A DNA stretch of 64,000 bases. Source: Ideonella_A sakaiensis_A (GTDB lineage Bacteria > Pseudomonadota > Gammaproteobacteria > Burkholderiales > Burkholderiaceae_C). Made by a program: the position numbers and the translations under genes. The notes below the pieces were generated by a model that saw only the letters and a program-made list of their open reading frames with translations, had not been told where the DNA came from and searched no databases. Location: NCBI RefSeq assembly GCF_048320135.1, contig NZ_CP182947.1, positions 1,116,001 to 1,180,000 on the forward strand, in the 5' to 3' direction. This document shows, piece after piece, positions 1 to 8,634 of the stretch. Positions within the stretch are counted from its first letter, which is position 1; every line of letters starts with the position of its first letter.

Positions 1-506
1 CCGCGAACCTTCATGCCCTTCAGGTCCTCGAGCTTGGCGATCGGGGCGCGGCTGTGGAACAGGCCGGGGCCGTGCGTATGCACGCAGATCAGATGAACGT
101 CGGCGAACTCGTCCATCGAATTCTTCTGCACGAATTCCATGAATGCCTTTGAGCTGGCAGTCGCGGTGGTCGTCAGGAAGGGAAGCTCGAAGACTTCGGA
201 CTTCGGAAAACGCCCCGGGTTGTAGCCGAGCACGGTCCAGACAACGTCGGCCACGCCATCCTTGGCCTGGTCGAAAAGCTCCGGCGGCTTGCCGCCCAAT
301 GTCATCGAATCGAAGCGCTGGAACTTGATGCGGCCACCGCTCTCCTTCTCGACTTTCTCCGTCCAGGGCTTGATCGCCTTGGTCGGGATCGTGGCCTGCG
401 GCGGCAAGAACTGGTGAAAGCGCAGCGTCACGTCTGCGGCCGATGCCTGGCCGACGATCGCAGCGCCGAACAGCGAGCCGATGAGGGTTCTGGTGAATGT
501 CTTCAT
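1..506 (-). CDS. TRAP transporter substrate-binding protein (DctP family), partial
   Basis: Only the first 168 residues are inside the window; the C-terminal half lies beyond the left edge. It reads as the periplasmic binding subunit of a TRAP transporter, which hands an organic acid to a sodium-coupled membrane permease. Seen: a cleavable signal peptide ending GQASA-AD at about residue 23, the stretch VTLRFHQFLPP, PPELFDQAKDGVADVV, and LKGMKVRG near the edge, all typical of DctP proteins. The ATG at 506 follows an AGGAGAA ribosome site. It lies 49 bp downstream of the FAH-family gene and is the last gene visible in the hpa-type operon, so an aromatic or carboxylic substrate is likely. The permease subunits are not in view. 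Confidence 0.9.
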   Translation of the reverse strand, partial: MKTFTRTLIGSLFGAAIVGQASAADVTLRFHQFLPPQATIPTKAIKPWTEKVEKESGGRIKFQRFDSMTLGGKPPELFDQAKDGVADVVWTVLGYNPGRFPKSEVFELPFLTTTATASSKAFMEFVQKNSMDEFADVHLICVHTHGPGLFHSRAPIAKLEDLKGMKVR

Positions 507-555
507 TTCGTTCTCCTGGTGTCGTGAAGGGATGGGGGTGTGGCGGTGTGGCCGC

Positions 556-1500
556 TCAACGCTGGCGCGACTGGCGCAGGTTGTCCTTGAATCGCTCGGG
601 TACGCGTTCGTCGAAGCCGAGCGAGACGCGGCGCACCTCGGGGCTGTCGGTCGGCGCATGGCCGACACCGAGTGCAGCGGCGCGCGGCGCATCGATGGCA
701 ACCACGGTGCCGCTGATCCGTCCGATGCCGGTGATCTCGCATTCGACGAGATGGCCGGGATCGACCGAGCGTGAATGGCAGGGCGTGCCCATCAGGATCA
801 CGTCGCCCGGCAGCAAGGTGATGTGGCGGGCGATGTCGGCAATCACGTAGTGCGGGCCCCAGATCGTCTCGTCACCGATGTGTGCCTCCTGCACCACTCG
901 GCCGTCGACATAGGTGCGCAGCGTCTGCTCGAACAGGTTGACGCCGCGGACGATGCCCGGGCCGATCGGCAGCAGCGTGTCGGCGCCCTTGACGCGCAGC
1001 ATCGAGCCCTGGTCGGTATCGCGAAAATCCTGCAGCCCCATGTCGAGTGCCGGGCAGAAACCTTCGATGTAGTCCCAGGCTTCGTCGGGCGTCACATTGC
1101 GGCAGGTCCGGCCGATGACGACCGCATATTCACCTTCGTAGTTGAGGTACTTGCAGTCGGCCGGCTTCAGGATCTGCCCGCCGTGGCCGTTGAGTGATGT
1201 AGGCGGCTTGGTGAAATAGGTCGGCGTCTCGGTCGGCTTCGGCTTGTTGCGCGTTTCCATGCTGCGCGAGATGTACGAGATGTGCACCGCAATGATCTTG
1301 CTCGGCGCAACCGGCGGCAGGTAGCGCACGCTGTCGGCGTCGAGCAGGCGCCCGTCGTCGAGCCGCAGCTTGCCGGCGTCCGCGCCCTCCTCGACGATCG
1401 TGCCCCAGAAGGCGCTGCCGCCGACCAGCACGCGGCGGCGCTCGATGCGCGGGCCTCGCATCACCGCCGGCAGCTCCTCGATCGGAAATTCGAAGTTCAT
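556..1500 (-). CDS. Fumarylacetoacetate hydrolase (FAH) family protein, probable HpaG-type isomerase/decarboxylase
   Basis: A 314-residue member of the FAH fold. In the homoprotocatechuate pathway this fold decarboxylates and isomerises 5-carboxymethyl-2-oxohex-3-enedioate (HpaG/HpcE). Seen: a short N-terminal region (SAFWGTIVEEG), then a catalytic domain with the metal-ligand style motif YEGEYAVVIGR near residue 125, GFCPALDMGLQDF, and the C-terminal MGTPCHSRSVDPGHLVECEI. The ATG at 1500 follows GAGGGAG; the open frame runs further upstream, but that part overlaps hpaD. It sits 11 bp after hpaD and among hpaE, hpaH and hpaI, which is the main reason for the HpaG role. FAH proteins vary in reaction, so the exact step is inferred. 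Only one FAH domain is seen, unlike the duplicated E. coli HpaG. Confidence 0.85.
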   Translation of the reverse strand: MNFEFPIEELPAVMRGPRIERRRVLVGGSAFWGTIVEEGADAGKLRLDDGRLLDADSVRYLPPVAPSKIIAVHISYISRSMETRNKPKPTETPTYFTKPPTSLNGHGGQILKPADCKYLNYEGEYAVVIGRTCRNVTPDEAWDYIEGFCPALDMGLQDFRDTDQGSMLRVKGADTLLPIGPGIVRGVNLFEQTLRTYVDGRVVQEAHIGDETIWGPHYVIADIARHITLLPGDVILMGTPCHSRSVDPGHLVECEITGIGRISGTVVAIDAPRAAALGVGHAPTDSPEVRRVSLGFDERVPERFKDNLRQSRQR

Positions 1501-1511
1501 CGTGCGCTCCC

Positions 1512-2396
1512 TCAGGCGTCGAACCAGATGTGGATATTTCCGGTGCCACGAGCGTTTTCGTAGTCGGAAAGCGGCTCGCCCTTTGCTCGGCATGCCGCAC
1601 CACCCATCGCCCCGACCATCTGCAGGTAATGCGCGCCGAAAGCCTCCCAGGGCAGCTTGCGGTATTCAGCGTTCCAGCGCTCGAGCACGGTGTCGTGGCG
1701 GCCCTGCCTGAACAGTTCGATCGCGCCCTTGTCGCTGTCGATGTTCGCGGGCCGCGAGACATTGCTCTCGTGGAAGATGCGCGGGTTGTTCGGCTTCCAG
1801 TCGATGTTGTTGAACTTGTGGCTGAGCGCGCCCGAGGCCAGCATCACCACGCGCAGGCCGCTGCGGCGGATCGCTTCGGCAATCGCCTCGCCCGACTGCA
1901 GATAAGCCGGCCAGTCACAGTTCTGGCACGAACTCACGGTGACCACCGGTGTATTGCTGTGCTCCAGCCGCAGTTGCTTGACCAGGTTGATCGTGGCGTA
2001 GTGGCGGCCGAGATCCGGGTGGCAGACCGCGCGGTCGTAGCCGCCCATCTCGCGCGACACGGCCTCGATCTCGAGCGCCAGGCTGGGCAGGCCGCGGTAG
2101 TCGTAGGGCACGCCATGCAGATACCACGGCATCTCGTCGGAGATATAGGTTCCGATGTAGCGCTCGCCGCCGTCGACAAGGTGATAACCGGTGGTGAACC
2201 AGTGGGTGTCGAAGATCATCACCACGTCGGGTTTTGCGGCGGCGATCTTCTCGCGCAAGCGGGCATAACCGGCAATCAGGTCCGAGTCCTCGCCTGCACC
2301 TTGCAGGCGACGAAACTCCTCGCATTGCATCAGGCCCGGGTGGTGCGACACGATGGCCGCACCGACAATTTTTCCGTTCATGGTTTTTTCCGTCAT
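1512..2396 (-). CDS. hpaD: 3,4-dihydroxyphenylacetate 2,3-dioxygenase (class III extradiol)
   Basis: A 294-residue LigB-superfamily extradiol dioxygenase that opens the ring of homoprotocatechuate using Fe(II). Seen: the first iron-ligand region VSHHPG (His18/19), the second in IFDTHWFTT (His65), MLASGALSHKFNN in the middle, and an ending SDYENARGTGNIHIWF that matches in style the SSGTGQVNAVF tail of E. coli HpaD, which is also about 280 residues. The start at 2396 is the most upstream ATG; an alternative ATG at 2381 would remove five residues and is equally possible. The gene is 10 bp downstream of the carboxylesterase. It is the ring-cleavage step around which the operon is organised. Confidence 0.88.
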   Translation of the reverse strand: MTEKTMNGKIVGAAIVSHHPGLMQCEEFRRLQGAGEDSDLIAGYARLREKIAAAKPDVVMIFDTHWFTTGYHLVDGGERYIGTYISDEMPWYLHGVPYDYRGLPSLALEIEAVSREMGGYDRAVCHPDLGRHYATINLVKQLRLEHSNTPVVTVSSCQNCDWPAYLQSGEAIAEAIRRSGLRVVMLASGALSHKFNNIDWKPNNPRIFHESNVSRPANIDSDKGAIELFRQGRHDTVLERWNAEYRKLPWEAFGAHYLQMVGAMGGAACRAKGEPLSDYENARGTGNIHIWFDA

Positions 2397-2406
2397 TTGG
2401 GTCGAC

Positions 2407-3987
2407 TCATTCGAAACCGATGCCGGCCCAGAGCTTGCGGCGATCGGCCAGCGGGTCTGCGACCACGGTGGATGTGGTGTCGAAGCGCATCGTCGGCCGG
2501 GTGGTCAGGTCGTAGCGCGGCCAGCCGGCATCGCCGGTCTTCACGAAGCGCGCCCAGCGGCCGTGCATCTCGTCCGCCAGCGGCTGATGGCCCGGCCCGC
2601 CGAGGAAGGGCGCTGCCTGCCGGCTGCCCAGGGTATTGAAGGCAAACGGCACGTCGACCACATGGCCCGCGCCCAGCCGCCCGCCGAAACCGGGCGACGA
2701 CCACGAGAAGTTGTAGTGCCACACCGGTGCGCCTGCCCGGACGCGTTGCTCCGCATAGTTCAGCGTCGGCATGCGGAAGGTCTGGTCCGATTCGAACAGC
2801 GCCAGCATGTCGCCCGGCGAAGCATTCGCCCGCGCCTGGGAATAGACATCGGCAGCATGGGCCGGCAGCCTGGCGCCGCGTAAAGCGCCTGCCACGGCCG
2901 GCGGCGGAATGCGGTCGATCGTGCCGCCGGGCACCAGGTAAAGGCGAGCCTCCTCGTCGGTGGAACCGATCAGCAAGGGGATGCGGGGGCTGGCGTTGCG
3001 CTGCAGCGCAGCCAGTGGCGGTGCGGTCAGCACCTTGCCGTCGATCACCGGCAGATACGGCGGCTGGCCACCGATCGGCCCCCACTTGGCGCGGTCTCGC
3101 AGATCCTTGACCATGGCCTCGACACCGGCGATCAGATCGGGCAGCGGCACGGCGGCCAGCGCTTGCGCCGTCGGTGCGACCTTCAGCGTCTCTGCGGTCG
3201 CACTGGCGATGCGTTGTGCCTGCGACGGCGTCAGATGGTTCTGCGGCGGGCTTTGTGCAATCGCCTTGTGGAACAGCCCCTGCGCCATCGGCATGCCCAT
3301 CAGCAGCATCACGCTCTGCGCGCCGGCCGACTGTCCGGCCAGCGTGACGTTGCCGGCATCACCACCGAAAGCGGCGATGTTGGTCTTGGTCCATTCGAGC
3401 GCAGCCACCGAATCGAGCAGACCGCGATTGGCCGGCATGCCGTCGATGGCCATGAAGCCGTCGATACCGACGCGGTAATTGACGGTGACCACGACGATGC
3501 CCTGCCTGGCGAAGCTGCTGCCGTCGTACCAGCCCTCGGCCGCGTCGACACGGTAGTAGGCGCCGCCCGGCAACCAGACCAGCACCGGCGCGTTGCGCGC
3601 ATCGGCCGGCGCCCAGATGTTCAGCGTCAGGTCGTCGGCCGCACCGGCGAGGCCACCACTGGGCGCGCGCGACGGTTGTGGCGGCATCGGTCGGTAGTCA
3701 ACGGCATTGCGCACGCCCGACCACGCAGGCATTGGCTGTGGCGCCTTGAAACGGTTGGCTGCCGTGAAGGGATTGGCCGCATACGGCACACCCTTGAACG
3801 ACAGCACGGCGCCATTGCGTGTGCCCTGCAACTCGCCTTGTGCCACCGTGGCAATCGGCGTTGCGCTGTCGATGCCGCGGATGGCTTTGACCATGCCGGC
3901 GCCGCTTGCCGCGCAACCGCCCAGGCCGGCAAGAGCAGCGCCCATGCCTGCTGCAACAAGCTGCCGTCGGGTGAATCGAAAACTCAT
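2407..3987 (-). CDS. Type B carboxylesterase, predicted Tat-exported lipoprotein
   Basis: A 526-residue alpha/beta hydrolase of the type B carboxylesterase family. Seen: the N-terminus MSFRFTRRQLVAAG with a twin-arginine motif, followed by the lipobox LGGC near residue 20, so the enzyme should be a periplasm-facing lipoprotein. The nucleophile motif is in FGGDAGNVTLAGQSAGA (Ser in GQSAG), the acidic residue is probably in GSTDEEARLYL, and the His is in GAGHVVDVPFAF. The ATG at 3987 follows GGAGAAACC; the frame opens at 4014, but that would place nine residues before the Tat signal. It lies inside the hpa operon, which normally has no esterase. The likely role is to release an aromatic acid from an ester outside the cytoplasm; the ester itself is unknown. 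Confidence 0.88.
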   Translation of the reverse strand: MSFRFTRRQLVAAGMGAALAGLGGCAASGAGMVKAIRGIDSATPIATVAQGELQGTRNGAVLSFKGVPYAANPFTAANRFKAPQPMPAWSGVRNAVDYRPMPPQPSRAPSGGLAGAADDLTLNIWAPADARNAPVLVWLPGGAYYRVDAAEGWYDGSSFARQGIVVVTVNYRVGIDGFMAIDGMPANRGLLDSVAALEWTKTNIAAFGGDAGNVTLAGQSAGAQSVMLLMGMPMAQGLFHKAIAQSPPQNHLTPSQAQRIASATAETLKVAPTAQALAAVPLPDLIAGVEAMVKDLRDRAKWGPIGGQPPYLPVIDGKVLTAPPLAALQRNASPRIPLLIGSTDEEARLYLVPGGTIDRIPPPAVAGALRGARLPAHAADVYSQARANASPGDMLALFESDQTFRMPTLNYAEQRVRAGAPVWHYNFSWSSPGFGGRLGAGHVVDVPFAFNTLGSRQAAPFLGGPGHQPLADEMHGRWARFVKTGDAGWPRYDLTTRPTMRFDTTSTVVADPLADRRKLWAGIGFE

Positions 3988-4023
3988 CCTGGTTTCTCCA
4001 TTGTTGTTTGGCATTCGCAGCGC

Positions 4024-5496
4024 TCAGCGCTGGCTGAAGCTGGCGCGGAACGGCTTCTTCGGCACGACGATGTCCTTGATGTCGCAGAAGAACTCGAAGC
4101 TCCAGTTGCCACCTTCGCGACCGATACCACTGCGCTTGATGCCGCCGAACGGCGCGGCCAGGTCGCGGATGCCGAAGCTGTTGATCCAGATGAAACCGGT
4201 GCGCACCCGCTCGGCCACCGCGGTCGCATGGGTGGTCTCGCCGTAGCAGACGCCGCCGAGCCCGTAGTCGGTGCCGTTGGCCAGCGCGATCGCCTCGTCG
4301 TCGCTGCCGAAGGTCTGCAGCGTCAGCACCGGGCCGAAGACCTCGTTCTGCACGATCTCGTCGCTCTGCTGAAGCCTGGTCAGCATCGTCGGCTGAATAT
4401 ATTGCGCGCCGAACGGGTGCTTGCTGCCGCCCCACAGCAGTTCGGCGCCGCCGACGACGGCGCGCTCGATGAAACCGAGTACGCGTTCGACCTGGCGCGG
4501 GTGGATCACCGGGCCGATTTCGGTGGCCTCGTCGCGCGGGTCACCGACATTGAGTTTTTCGACATGGCCGCGCATCGCCGCGACGAACTTCTCTGCCACC
4601 TTGTCGTGGACCAGGAAACGCGTGCCGGCCAGGCACACCTGTCCTGCGTTGCGGTACATCAGCGCGCCGGTGGCGGCCGCATTGTCGATATCGGCATCCT
4701 CGAGCACGATGAACGGGCTCTTGCCGCCGAGCTCCAGGCTGCACGGCACCAGGTTGGCACCCGCCGCCTGCGCGATCCACTTCGCGGTCGGCACGCTGCC
4801 GGTGAACGATATCCGGGCCAGCCGCGGATCGCTGACCAGTTTGGCGCCGGTATTGGCGCCGCTGCCCTGCACGACGTTGAAGACACCGGGCGGCAGGCCG
4901 GCGGCGTCGGCCGCGTCGGCCAGCAGCGAGCAGGTCAGCGGCGCCCACTCGGGCGGTTTCAGGATGCAGGTATTGCCGGCGGCAAGCGCCGGGCCGAGCT
5001 TCCAGGTCGACAACATCAGCGGCGCATTCCACGGCGTGATGATCGCGACCACGCCGGCCGGGTCGTGGCGCACGATGTGGTGCGCCTGCTCGGTGTCGAT
5101 CGGATGGTCCTGTAACTTCAGCGCATGTTCGGCAAACCAGCTGATGTTGAGCTTCGCGCGCGGCACCACGCCATGGCGCATGCGCGACAGCAACACGCCG
5201 GCATCGTTGCTTTCGAGCACGCAGAAGGCGTCCGCGCGTTTGCCGATCTCTTCGGCAAAGCGGTCGAGATAGGGTTTTCGTTCGGCGGCGCTCAGCGCAC
5301 TCCAGGCCGGAAAGGCGCGCTCGGCGGCGCTGATCGCAGCCTCGACATGTTCAGCCGTGCCTTCGCTGATCTGGCCCAGCGAGCTCTGGTCGATCGGGCG
5401 GAACAGTTCGAAGGTTTCGTTCGATGCGACGCGAGCGCCGTTGATGTAGTGATCGGGCGAGACCGCAATCCCTGATACATCGAGCATCTTGTTCAT
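4024..5496 (-). CDS. hpaE: 5-carboxymethyl-2-hydroxymuconate semialdehyde dehydrogenase
   Basis: A 490-residue NAD-dependent aldehyde dehydrogenase. By context it oxidises the ring-cleavage product of HpaD to 5-carboxymethyl-2-hydroxymuconate. Seen: TPWNAPLMLSTWKLGPALAA in the cofactor region, the glutamate motif LELGGKSP near residue 260, the catalytic cysteine in NAGQVCLAGTR near residue 294, and EVFGPVLTL. The length is normal for the HpaE group. Its ATG at 5496 overlaps the stop of the preceding FAD-linked dehydrogenase (ATGA), so the two are translationally coupled. The family assignment is certain; the substrate comes from the neighbouring hpaD, hpaH and hpaI genes. Confidence 0.9.
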   Translation of the reverse strand: MNKMLDVSGIAVSPDHYINGARVASNETFELFRPIDQSSLGQISEGTAEHVEAAISAAERAFPAWSALSAAERKPYLDRFAEEIGKRADAFCVLESNDAGVLLSRMRHGVVPRAKLNISWFAEHALKLQDHPIDTEQAHHIVRHDPAGVVAIITPWNAPLMLSTWKLGPALAAGNTCILKPPEWAPLTCSLLADAADAAGLPPGVFNVVQGSGANTGAKLVSDPRLARISFTGSVPTAKWIAQAAGANLVPCSLELGGKSPFIVLEDADIDNAAATGALMYRNAGQVCLAGTRFLVHDKVAEKFVAAMRGHVEKLNVGDPRDEATEIGPVIHPRQVERVLGFIERAVVGGAELLWGGSKHPFGAQYIQPTMLTRLQQSDEIVQNEVFGPVLTLQTFGSDDEAIALANGTDYGLGGVCYGETTHATAVAERVRTGFIWINSFGIRDLAAPFGGIKRSGIGREGGNWSFEFFCDIKDIVVPKKPFRASFSQR

Positions 5497-6896
5497 GGCA
5501 ACAGCTTTCCTGGATTCATCAGATGGTGCGGATCGAGGGCGGCTTTCAGCGTGCGCATCAGCGCCAACTCGACTTCGGATTTGTAGCGCGCCGATTCATC
5601 GCGACGCAACACGCCGAGACCGTGCTCGGCCGAGATGGAGCCGCCGAACGACACCACCGCGTCGTGCACCAGGCGATTGATCGGCGCTTCGAGGGCGACG
5701 AATCTCGCCTCGTCGGTGTCGCCGTCGGCGGGCGACAGGTTGTAGTGCAGGTTGCCGTCGCCGGCATGGCCGAATACGACCCGCCGCAGGCCGGGAAACT
5801 GTTTCTCGATCGCGGCGTCGGTCTGCTCGACGAATTCGGCAATCGCCGAGATCGGCAGCGAGATGTCGTGCTTGATCGTCCTGCCTTCGGCGCCCTGCGA
5901 CTCCGAGATGTCCTCGCGCAGCGCCCACAATGCCTCGAACTGGCTCAGGCTCTGCGACAGCGCGGCATCGGTTGCGATCTCGTTTTCGAACGCACTGCCC
6001 AGCAAGGCCTCCAACGCTTCGTTGGCCGAGGCTTCGTCGCGCGTCTCGCTGACCTCGATCAGCACATACCAGGGCGAGCGATCGGCCAGCGGCAGGCGCG
6101 CGGCATCCACATGTTTTTCGACCAGACGGATGCAGGTGTCGCCGATCAGCTCGAATGCGGTGAGTGTCGGCCCGAGCTGCTGCTGCGCCCGTTGCAGCAG
6201 TTCGATTGCCGCTGCCGGTGACGGCACGGCGATGAAGGCCGCGACCTGCGCCGCCGGCAACGGGAACAGCTTCAACGACGCCGCGGTGATGATGCCGAGC
6301 GTTCCTTCACTGCCGATATACAGGTCGCGCAGGCTGTAGCCGGTGTTGTCCTTGCGCAGCCCGCGCAGGCCATGCCACAACTCGCCAGCCGGCGTGACGA
6401 CTTCCAGGCCCAGGCAGAGGTCGCGTGCATTGCCATAACGCAGCACCTGCACGCCGCCTGCATTGCTCGCCAGGTTGCCGCCGATGGTGCAAGTCCCTTC
6501 GGCGGCCAGGCTGAGTGGAAACAGGCGGCCGGCTTCGCGGGCCGCCTGCTGCACCTGCAGCAGCGTGACACCGGCTTCGACCTCGAGTGAATTGTTGGCC
6601 GCATCGATGCGCCGCACACGGTTGAGCCGGCTCAGCGACAGCACCAGCGCAGCGCCCGACTGGTCCGGCGTGGCGCCGCCCGACAAGCCGGTGTTGCCGC
6701 CTTGCGGCACCACCGGCACCCGCTGCTCGTGACACCAGCGCATCACCGCGGCGACATCGGCAGCGGTATCGGGCTGCGCCACCGCGATCGCGCGGCCGGT
6801 CCATTTGCGGCGCCAGTCGGTCAGCCAGGGCGCCATCTCGTCGGCTTCGACGAGCAAGCGGCCGGAGAACGCCGCACGCAGCCGACTCAGGTCCAT
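5493..6896 (-). CDS. FAD-binding oxidoreductase, D-2-hydroxyacid dehydrogenase type (FAD-linked oxidase C family)
   Basis: A 467-residue flavoprotein of the VAO/GlcD group, which contains D-lactate, D-2-hydroxyglutarate and related D-2-hydroxyacid dehydrogenases. Seen: the FAD-binding loop VPVVPQGGNTGLSGGA near residue 60, TCTIGGNLASNAGGVQVLRYG, IGSEGTLGIITAASLKLFP, and the C-terminal FGHAGDGNLHYNLSPADGD and SISAEHGLGVLRRDE, which supply metal and substrate residues in the family. The ATG at 6896 follows GAAGTGAAG; the open frame extends upstream but overlaps hpaI. It is two bases after hpaI and overlaps hpaE by four. It has no place in the classical hpa route; oxidation of a D-hydroxyacid precursor is a reasonable guess. 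Confidence 0.88.
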   Translation of the reverse strand: MDLSRLRAAFSGRLLVEADEMAPWLTDWRRKWTGRAIAVAQPDTAADVAAVMRWCHEQRVPVVPQGGNTGLSGGATPDQSGAALVLSLSRLNRVRRIDAANNSLEVEAGVTLLQVQQAAREAGRLFPLSLAAEGTCTIGGNLASNAGGVQVLRYGNARDLCLGLEVVTPAGELWHGLRGLRKDNTGYSLRDLYIGSEGTLGIITAASLKLFPLPAAQVAAFIAVPSPAAAIELLQRAQQQLGPTLTAFELIGDTCIRLVEKHVDAARLPLADRSPWYVLIEVSETRDEASANEALEALLGSAFENEIATDAALSQSLSQFEALWALREDISESQGAEGRTIKHDISLPISAIAEFVEQTDAAIEKQFPGLRRVVFGHAGDGNLHYNLSPADGDTDEARFVALEAPINRLVHDAVVSFGGSISAEHGLGVLRRDESARYKSEVELALMRTLKAALDPHHLMNPGKLLP

Positions 6897-6898
6897 CT

Positions 6899-7684
6899 TC
6901 ACTTCTGTTTGGCGGCCGGCGCCTTGAACCGCGCCGACAGCGTGCGCGCGGCCTGCGCCAGCAGCGTCGTCTCGATGCCGACCGCGATGAAACGCACACC
7001 TTGCTCGATGCATTCGCGCGCCCTTGCCTCGTTGACGGCGAGGATGCCAGGCGCCTTGCCGGCGGCCAGGATGCGACGGATGCCGTCGTCGATCGCCTTG
7101 ACCACCGCCGGCTCGTCGGCTGCACCGAGGTACCCCATCGATGCGGCAAGGTCGGCCGGGCCGATGAAGACGCCGTCGATGCCGTCCACCGCCGCGATCT
7201 CGTCGAGTTGCTCCAGCGCGGCCGCGGTCTCGACCTGAACCAGCAGGCAGATGCCGTCGTTGGCTGTTTTCAGATAGTCGGCTTGCGCGCTCCAGCGCGA
7301 CGAACGCGCCAGCCCGGAGCCGACACCGCGCATGCCCTGCGGCGGGTAGCGGGTCGCACGGACCAGTTCACGCGCCTGTTCGGCCGTTTCGACCATCGGC
7401 ACCAGCAAGGTGGTGGCACCGATCTCGAGCACCTGCTTGATCAGCGCGGTATCGCCGTGCGGGATGCGCACCACCGGGTGCGCCGGATACGGCGCGACGG
7501 CTTGCAGTGAGGCGAGCATCGAACGCAGGTCGTTCGGGCCGTGTTCACCGTCGATCAGCAGCCAGTCGAAGCCGGTGGTGGCGCACAGCTCGGCCGCATA
7601 GGGGTCGGCCAGGCCGAGCCACAGGCCGATCTGCGCCCCCGGTTGCGTCAGGGCCTGCTTGAAGACATTGGCGGATGAAGTCAT
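6899..7684 (-). CDS. hpaI: 4-hydroxy-2-oxoheptanedioate aldolase
   Basis: A 261-residue class II pyruvate aldolase of the HpcH/HpaI family. It splits 4-hydroxy-2-oxoheptane-1,7-dioate into pyruvate and succinate semialdehyde. Seen: LLIDGEHGPND (His48, matching the general-base His of E. coli HpaI), VVRIPHGD (Arg73), and the metal ligands expected in LVQVETAAAL and FIGPADLAASMGY. The length is almost that of E. coli HpaI (262). The start at 7684 is supported by GAGGAATATCG. It follows hpaH by nine bases and precedes the FAD-linked dehydrogenase by two, so these form one transcript. Confidence 0.93.
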   Translation of the reverse strand: MTSSANVFKQALTQPGAQIGLWLGLADPYAAELCATTGFDWLLIDGEHGPNDLRSMLASLQAVAPYPAHPVVRIPHGDTALIKQVLEIGATTLLVPMVETAEQARELVRATRYPPQGMRGVGSGLARSSRWSAQADYLKTANDGICLLVQVETAAALEQLDEIAAVDGIDGVFIGPADLAASMGYLGAADEPAVVKAIDDGIRRILAAGKAPGILAVNEARARECIEQGVRFIAVGIETTLLAQAARTLSARFKAPAAKQK

Positions 7685-7693
7685 CGATATTCC

Positions 7694-8497
7694 TCAGACA
7701 AAACGCACGCTGATCGAGCCGAGCGGGCCGTAGTCGGCATGGAAGACGTCGCCGACGGCGCAAGGCACGGGCCGGGTGAAGGATCCGCCGAGCACGATCT
7801 CGCCGGCCTGCAGGCGTTCGCCATGCGGGGCCAGCTTGTTGGCCAGCCAGGCGACGCCGTTGCCCGGATGGTTCAGCACCGCAGCGCCAAGCCCCGACTC
7901 CTCGATCACCCCGTTCTTGAACAACAGGGCGCCGGCCCAGCGCCAGTCGACCGCATCGGGCTTCATCGGCCGGCCGCCCATGACGATCGCGGCATTGGCG
8001 GCGTTGTCGGCAATCGTGTCGAGCACCTTGCGCGGCGCCTTGCTGACGCGGTCGAACTGCTCGATGCGCGCGTCGATCAGTTCGAGCGCGGGCACCACGT
8101 AGTCGGTTGCATTGAGCACGTCGAACAAGCTGACGTTCGGCCCTTCGAGTGTGCGTGCGAGGATGAATGCGAACTCGACCTCGAAGCGCGGCACGATGAA
8201 GCGCGCGGTTTCGATCTCGCTGCCGTCGCGCAGCAGCATGTCGTCGAGCAGGGTGCCGTAGTCGGGTTCGGTGATCTGCGAGGCCAGTTGCATCGCGCGC
8301 GAGGTCAGGCCGATCTTGTGGCCGATGACGCGACGTCCGTCAGCCAGCTTCAGCTTCATCCATTCGCGCTGGATCGCATAGCTGTCGGCCATCTCCATCG
8401 ACGGAAAACGCTTGGAGAACTGCGCGATCTGCACGGCCGTGCGCTCCGCATCGTGCAGTTCCCGCGCGAGTGCGGCATGTTCAATGGCTTCTGGCAT
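7694..8497 (-). CDS. hpaH: 2-oxo-hept-4-ene-1,7-dioate hydratase
   Basis: A 267-residue hydratase of the HpaH/MhpD group within the FAH-like superfamily. It adds water to the oxo-heptenedioate intermediate ahead of HpaI. Seen: MEMADSYAIQREW, VIGHKIGLTSRAMQ, the metal-binding PRFEVEFAFILAR near residue 105, ELIDARIEQF, and VLNHPGNGVAWLANKLA; its length equals that of the E. coli enzyme. The ATG at 8497 is preferred because the residues upstream in the open frame (to 8572) look non-coding. As the first gene of the minus-strand operon it has a 137-bp region shared with the divergent LysR gene. Confidence 0.93.
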   Translation of the reverse strand: MPEAIEHAALARELHDAERTAVQIAQFSKRFPSMEMADSYAIQREWMKLKLADGRRVIGHKIGLTSRAMQLASQITEPDYGTLLDDMLLRDGSEIETARFIVPRFEVEFAFILARTLEGPNVSLFDVLNATDYVVPALELIDARIEQFDRVSKAPRKVLDTIADNAANAAIVMGGRPMKPDAVDWRWAGALLFKNGVIEESGLGAAVLNHPGNGVAWLANKLAPHGERLQAGEIVLGGSFTRPVPCAVGDVFHADYGPLGSISVRFV

Positions 8498-8634
8498 CTC
8501 GTGTTGTCCCCGGTTGTCCGAACGCGCTGTGCGGGAATGGCGTCTGTCGTTGTGCCGCCAGTCTTGCCGCATTCGGCATGGAACACCATCAATCGATCCA
8601 GGGCATTCATCAAGCTAAGGTTGATAATCAAGAC
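8498..8634. promoter_or_regulatory. Divergent promoter region of hpaH operon and LysR gene, with inverted repeats
   Basis: This 137-bp region separates two divergent genes and should hold both promoters. Near the LysR start there are two inverted repeats: ATCAA-N7-TTGAT (8609-8625) and TTGAT-A-ATCAA (8621-8631), which share the TTGAT arm. LysR regulators commonly bind dyads of this kind, and a site this close to the regulator's own start suggests autorepression. Which promoter each repeat serves is inferred. Confidence 0.5.

Noticed and set aside
3163..5115. 650-codon plus-strand frame over the esterase and hpaE
   Set aside because: It is the shadow of real minus-strand genes; no domain or ribosome site is seen.
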